Positions 59,661-62,576 of a stretch of DNA of 62,576 nucleotides are shown one piece after another; within the stretch, counting starts at the first letter, position 1, and each line of letters starts with the position of its first letter. Source of the DNA: JANQRV01 sp964533785 (GTDB taxonomy: Bacteria; Bacteroidota; Bacteroidia; Chitinophagales; Saprospiraceae); the NCBI GenBank assembly GCA_964533785.1, contig CAZHNG010000002.1, forward strand, positions 1-62,576. The letters are read 5' to 3'. Position numbers and translations under genes: made by a program. The notes under the pieces are model-generated. The model ran no database searches. It saw only the letters and a list, made by a program, of their open reading frames with translations, and was not told where the DNA came from.

Positions 59661-62384
59661 ATGTCATTATCAACGCGCTACAACCCGGCAGAAACAGAAG
59701 AAAAATGGTACGCTCATTGGATGGAAAAAAACTATTTCCATTCCGAGCCCGATGATCGTGAACCATTTACCATTGTAATTCCTCCCCCTAACGTCACGGG
59801 GGTTTTGCATATGGGGCACATGCTGAATAATACCATTCAGGATATTTTGATCCGTAAGGCCCGCCTGGAAGGTAAAAACGCCTGTTATCTTCCCGGCCTT
59901 GATCACGCTTCTATTGCCACGGAGGCTAAGGTCGTTGGTATGCTAAAGAAACAAGGCATTAAAAAATCAGATCTAAGCAGAGAGCAATTTTTGGAATATG
60001 CCTTTGAATGGAAAGAAAAATACGGCGGTATCATCCTGGATCAGCTAAAAAAACTCGGGGCTTCTTGCGATTGGGAACGAACTCGCTTCACTATGGAGCC
60101 CAAATTTTCCGATGCCGTAATGTACGTTTTTGTTGATCTATACGAGAAAGGGAAAATTTACCGGGATCTACGTATGACCAACTGGGATCCGGAAGCGCAA
60201 ACCGCCCTTTCAAATGAAGAAGTGATCTACAAGGAGGAAAACTCTCGCCTTACTTACGTCAGATACCTGATTGAAGGAACTACGGATGAATGGATTACCG
60301 TTGCTACCGTTCGGCCGGAAACCATTTTGGGCGATACGGCTATCGCTGTTAATCCTAAGGATGAACGGTATAAAGACTATATTGGGAAGAAAGCGATCGT
60401 TCCCTTGGTCAATCGGCCCGTTCCTATTATCGCTGATGAATATGTTGATGTAGAGTTTGGTACGGGAGCATTGAAAATTACGCCGGCGCATGATCCGAAT
60501 GACTACGAAATCGGCTTGAAACACGGGCTGGAAGTAATTGATGTACTCAATCCAGATGCCACGATGAGTGAAGCTGCTCAGTTTTTTGTCGGAGAACCCG
60601 CTGAAAAGGCCCGTAAGTTAATGACCAAAAAACTGGAAGAACTCGGCAACCTGGTAAAAACAGAGGATTACCAAAATAAGGTAGGCCGTTCTGAGCGGAC
60701 GGATGCTTACGTCGAACCTCGTCTGACCTTACAGTGGTTTGTGGATATGAAAGCGTTTGCTCAAACGGCATTGGATGCAGTGAAAAGCGAAGAAGTGGCT
60801 TTTCATCCTCCCCATTTCTGGAATATGTATTATAGTTGGTTAAGGGAGGATAATGTTCGAGATTGGTGTATTTCCCGTCAGTTATGGTGGGGACACCGGA
60901 TACCGGCCTGGTATTTCGGCGAAGAGGTTTTCGTTGCTAAAACCCCGGAAGAAGCTTTGGAAAAGGCCAGAAAGCAATTGAATAAACCGGACCTTCAATT
61001 GAGTGACCTCAAACAAGATGAAGATGTATTAGATACCTGGTTTTCTTCCTGGCTGTGGCCTATGGCGGTTTTCGACGGATTTGAATCACCCGAAGAACTT
61101 AGTTATTATTACCCTACTGATGTATTGGTTACCGGATGGGACATCATTTATTTATGGGTTGCCCGGATGATTATGTCGGGGTACGAATGGTCGCCAAGCC
61201 TTCTTCCTGAAGAACATATAGCAACCAAAGGACGACAACCATTCAAAAATGTATTCTTTACCGGTATGGTGAGGGACAATAAGCGTCGCAAAATGAGTAA
61301 GTCTTTGGGGAATTCACCCGATGCGCTCAAGCTCATTGAAATCTATGGAGCTGATGGTGTTCGCTTTGGTATGTTGTCTAGTGCCTCCGCGGGAAATGAT
61401 ATTATTTTCGACGCCCCTTTTGATCCGAAAACCAACAAGGTGGAGAATGAAAGCAAGCTTTGTGAGCAGGGGCGTAATTTCTGTAATAAAATGTGGAATG
61501 CCCTGCGCCTGATCAAAGGCTGGCAGGTCAGCGAAAAGGCAGTGGATGAAAGGACGGCCAGTATCAACCAACTCGCCAGCCGGTGGATGAATGAAAACCT
61601 CTTGCAGAGCTTACAGGACATTCAGGCTAATTATGATGACTATCGGTTGTCAGATGCACTGATGAACTTGTACAAACTGATCTGGGACGACTTCTGCTCC
61701 TGGTACCTGGAAATGATCAAGCCCGATTACGGTCAACCCATCGACAAGAAAACCCTGGAAGAGGCTATTGCTATTATGGAACAATTGATGACTATGCTTC
61801 ATCCGTTCATGCCGTTTGTAACGGAGGAGATCTGGCACCAACTGCGGGACAGACTGGAGGGTGAAGATTGCGTAGTTAGTCGTTACCCCGCTGCTCAAGC
61901 CTATGATAAGTCTCTAATAGAAATGGTAGAAAAGGCGAAATCCGTTATTGCTTCCATCCGGGATATCAGAAATAATAAGGGGATAAAGATGAAGGAGTTA
62001 CTCAAAGTTTATGCCCGGGAATCTTCTTCCGCCCAGGCGATCTTTGAGGTTCCAGGAATGCAGGAAATGGTCATGAAAATGGCCAATTTGGAATGTTTTG
62101 AGCTGACCAATGAAGATGTCGACAATTCCATATCTTTTATCAGCAGCACAGAAAAATATTTCGTGGTACTGAATCAGGAAATTGACGTGGAAGCTGAACG
62201 GAGCAAACTGATGAAAGAACTTGAATATTGCAAAGGTTTTGTAGCTACTACCTTGAAAAAACTGGGTAATGAAAAATTTGTAAATAATGCTCCGGAACAG
62301 GTAGTCGCCAGAGAAAGGAAAAAGCTGGCTGATGGGGAAGCCAGGATCAAAAACCTGGAAGAGGCATTGGCGAATTTGGAGTAA
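59661..62384 (+). CDS. valS: Valyl-tRNA synthetase
   Basis: A 907-residue class I aminoacyl-tRNA synthetase. The HIGH motif is H50-M-G-H53 (PPPNVTGVLHMGHMLNNTIQD) and KMSKS lies at residues 544-548 (RRKMSKSLGNSPD). The editing domain is seen as WITVATVRPETILGDTAIAVNPKDERY, then VPIIADEYVDVEFGTGALKITPAHDPNDYEIG. The C-terminus is the coiled-coil tRNA-binding arm (EIDVEAERSKLMKELEYCKGFVATTLKKLGNEKFVNNAPEQVVARERKKLADGEARIKNLEEALANLE). Full length, with intact catalytic and editing motifs. Confidence 0.97.
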   Translation: MSLSTRYNPAETEEKWYAHWMEKNYFHSEPDDREPFTIVIPPPNVTGVLHMGHMLNNTIQDILIRKARLEGKNACYLPGLDHASIATEAKVVGMLKKQGIKKSDLSREQFLEYAFEWKEKYGGIILDQLKKLGASCDWERTRFTMEPKFSDAVMYVFVDLYEKGKIYRDLRMTNWDPEAQTALSNEEVIYKEENSRLTYVRYLIEGTTDEWITVATVRPETILGDTAIAVNPKDERYKDYIGKKAIVPLVNRPVPIIADEYVDVEFGTGALKITPAHDPNDYEIGLKHGLEVIDVLNPDATMSEAAQFFVGEPAEKARKLMTKKLEELGNLVKTEDYQNKVGRSERTDAYVEPRLTLQWFVDMKAFAQTALDAVKSEEVAFHPPHFWNMYYSWLREDNVRDWCISRQLWWGHRIPAWYFGEEVFVAKTPEEALEKARKQLNKPDLQLSDLKQDEDVLDTWFSSWLWPMAVFDGFESPEELSYYYPTDVLVTGWDIIYLWVARMIMSGYEWSPSLLPEEHIATKGRQPFKNVFFTGMVRDNKRRKMSKSLGNSPDALKLIEIYGADGVRFGMLSSASAGNDIIFDAPFDPKTNKVENESKLCEQGRNFCNKMWNALRLIKGWQVSEKAVDERTASINQLASRWMNENLLQSLQDIQANYDDYRLSDALMNLYKLIWDDFCSWYLEMIKPDYGQPIDKKTLEEAIAIMEQLMTMLHPFMPFVTEEIWHQLRDRLEGEDCVVSRYPAAQAYDKSLIEMVEKAKSVIASIRDIRNNKGIKMKELLKVYARESSSAQAIFEVPGMQEMVMKMANLECFELTNEDVDNSISFISSTEKYFVVLNQEIDVEAERSKLMKELEYCKGFVATTLKKLGNEKFVNNAPEQVVARERKKLADGEARIKNLEEALANLE

Positions 62385-62481
62385 ACTGTATTTACGTGTT
62401 GTTTATTGACGAATAAAATGGGTAGATGAGCTCAAGCTTTACATTCAATGAAATTATTGTTCATTGCTCATTATTTATTTG

Positions 62482-62536
62482 GACTTTTGACGCTAGACAC
62501 TAGACGCTAGACACTAGACGTTAGATTTTAGACAAC
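62482..62536 (+). repeat. Heptamer array GACnnTA (seven to eight units)
   Basis: Reads GACTTTT, GACGCTA, GACACTA, GACGCTA, GACACTA, GACGTTA, GATTTTA, GACAAC. The pattern alternates GACGCTA and GACACTA and decays to the right. The opening pair is identical to 12598-12611. It lies after valS near the window end. The rest of 62385-62576 has no gene. Confidence 0.85.
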
Positions 62537-62576
62537 AAACCGCTGATATTCAATGGATATCAATTTTTCAGAATAA

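Noticed and set aside
59518..59778. 86-codon plus-strand ORF before valS
   Set aside because: It overlaps the valS start in another frame, and its sequence shows no structure or family.
1..62576. tRNA, rRNA, riboswitch or insertion sequence with transposase
   Set aside because: Reading the intergenic regions on both strands, I found no cloverleaf, rRNA segment, recognisable riboswitch consensus or transposase ORF. A covariance-model search would be needed to exclude small RNAs.

Overview
This window is chromosomal DNA of a Bacteroidota bacterium, most likely an aerobic, marine-type member of the Saprospiria. This placement is inferred from gene content, not measured. The supporting signs are two TonB-dependent receptors with carboxypeptidase-regulatory-like N-terminal domains, three secreted proteins with C-terminal type IX secretion (T9SS) sorting domains, futalosine hydrolase (menaquinone by the futalosine route), oxygen-dependent HemF, Kdo transferase and heptose kinase (Gram-negative LPS), the near absence of Shine-Dalgarno sequences, and several TAnnTTTG-type -7 promoter motifs. 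I saw no rRNA, tRNA, CRISPR array, transposase or phage gene. Most genes are housekeeping or envelope genes in short operons.

Layout. 1-1292: one end of a dispersed palindromic repeat, a Tat-exported TIM-barrel lipoprotein, and a truncated PepSY-like membrane gene. 1255-7436: Xaa-Pro aminopeptidase, a membrane Fe-S protein, a PyrR-like phosphoribosyltransferase and a T9SS-exported cupredoxin/lamin-tail/Calx-beta protein. 7788-11436: a large Oar-like TonB receptor with its terminator, then the C-terminal remnant of a glycerophosphodiesterase. 11465-18869: FAD reductase, rimO, a two-component system, the complete repeat element and a second TonB-dependent receptor. 18923-22573: a glycerophosphodiesterase lipoprotein and a GMC dehydrogenase with an iron-sulfur cysteine motif and a Tat-signal small subunit. 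22574-23374: an 800-base stretch without a confident gene but with a clear minus-strand terminator. 23375-29403: CBS protein, UbiA-like protein, M42 peptidase, futalosine hydrolase, an outer-membrane barrel and a T9SS cargo. 29670-35744: LPS and nucleotide-sugar genes (hldA-like, waaA, UXS, rfbB), an Omp28-like thioredoxin-fold T9SS cargo and a small PD-(D/E)xK nuclease-like protein. 35711-37724: three unrecognised genes, one crossed by a 10-N assembly gap. 37878-46840: ArsC/Spx-like protein, hemF, a lipoprotein, a LuxE-like adenylating enzyme, an aminotransferase, a GT-C/TPR protein, tandem hairpin repeats, tilS and a thioredoxin. 46930-49923: ribD, an AP2/HNH-derived DNA-binding protein and a PAS-AraC regulator. 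50203-53892: a 1229-residue highly diverged superfamily 1 helicase-like protein. 53889-62384: a glycosyltransferase operon, lysA, an exported pyrophosphatase, a GNAT-like protein and valS.

The non-gene DNA is unusually structured. There is (i) a 173-bp imperfect-palindrome element with terminal inverted repeats, present twice just upstream of genes; (ii) heptamer arrays of the form GACnnTA in at least four intergenic places; (iii) octamer-based inverted repeats of the form ACG(A/G)GTTA at gene 3' ends, one making a 13-bp perfect hairpin; and (iv) a 30-bp tandem repeat in which every unit is a hairpin and one unit carries a compensatory base-pair change. The best candidates for something undescribed are the helicase-like protein at 50203-53892, the catalytically altered HNH-AP2 protein at 48154-48783, and the 173-bp element.
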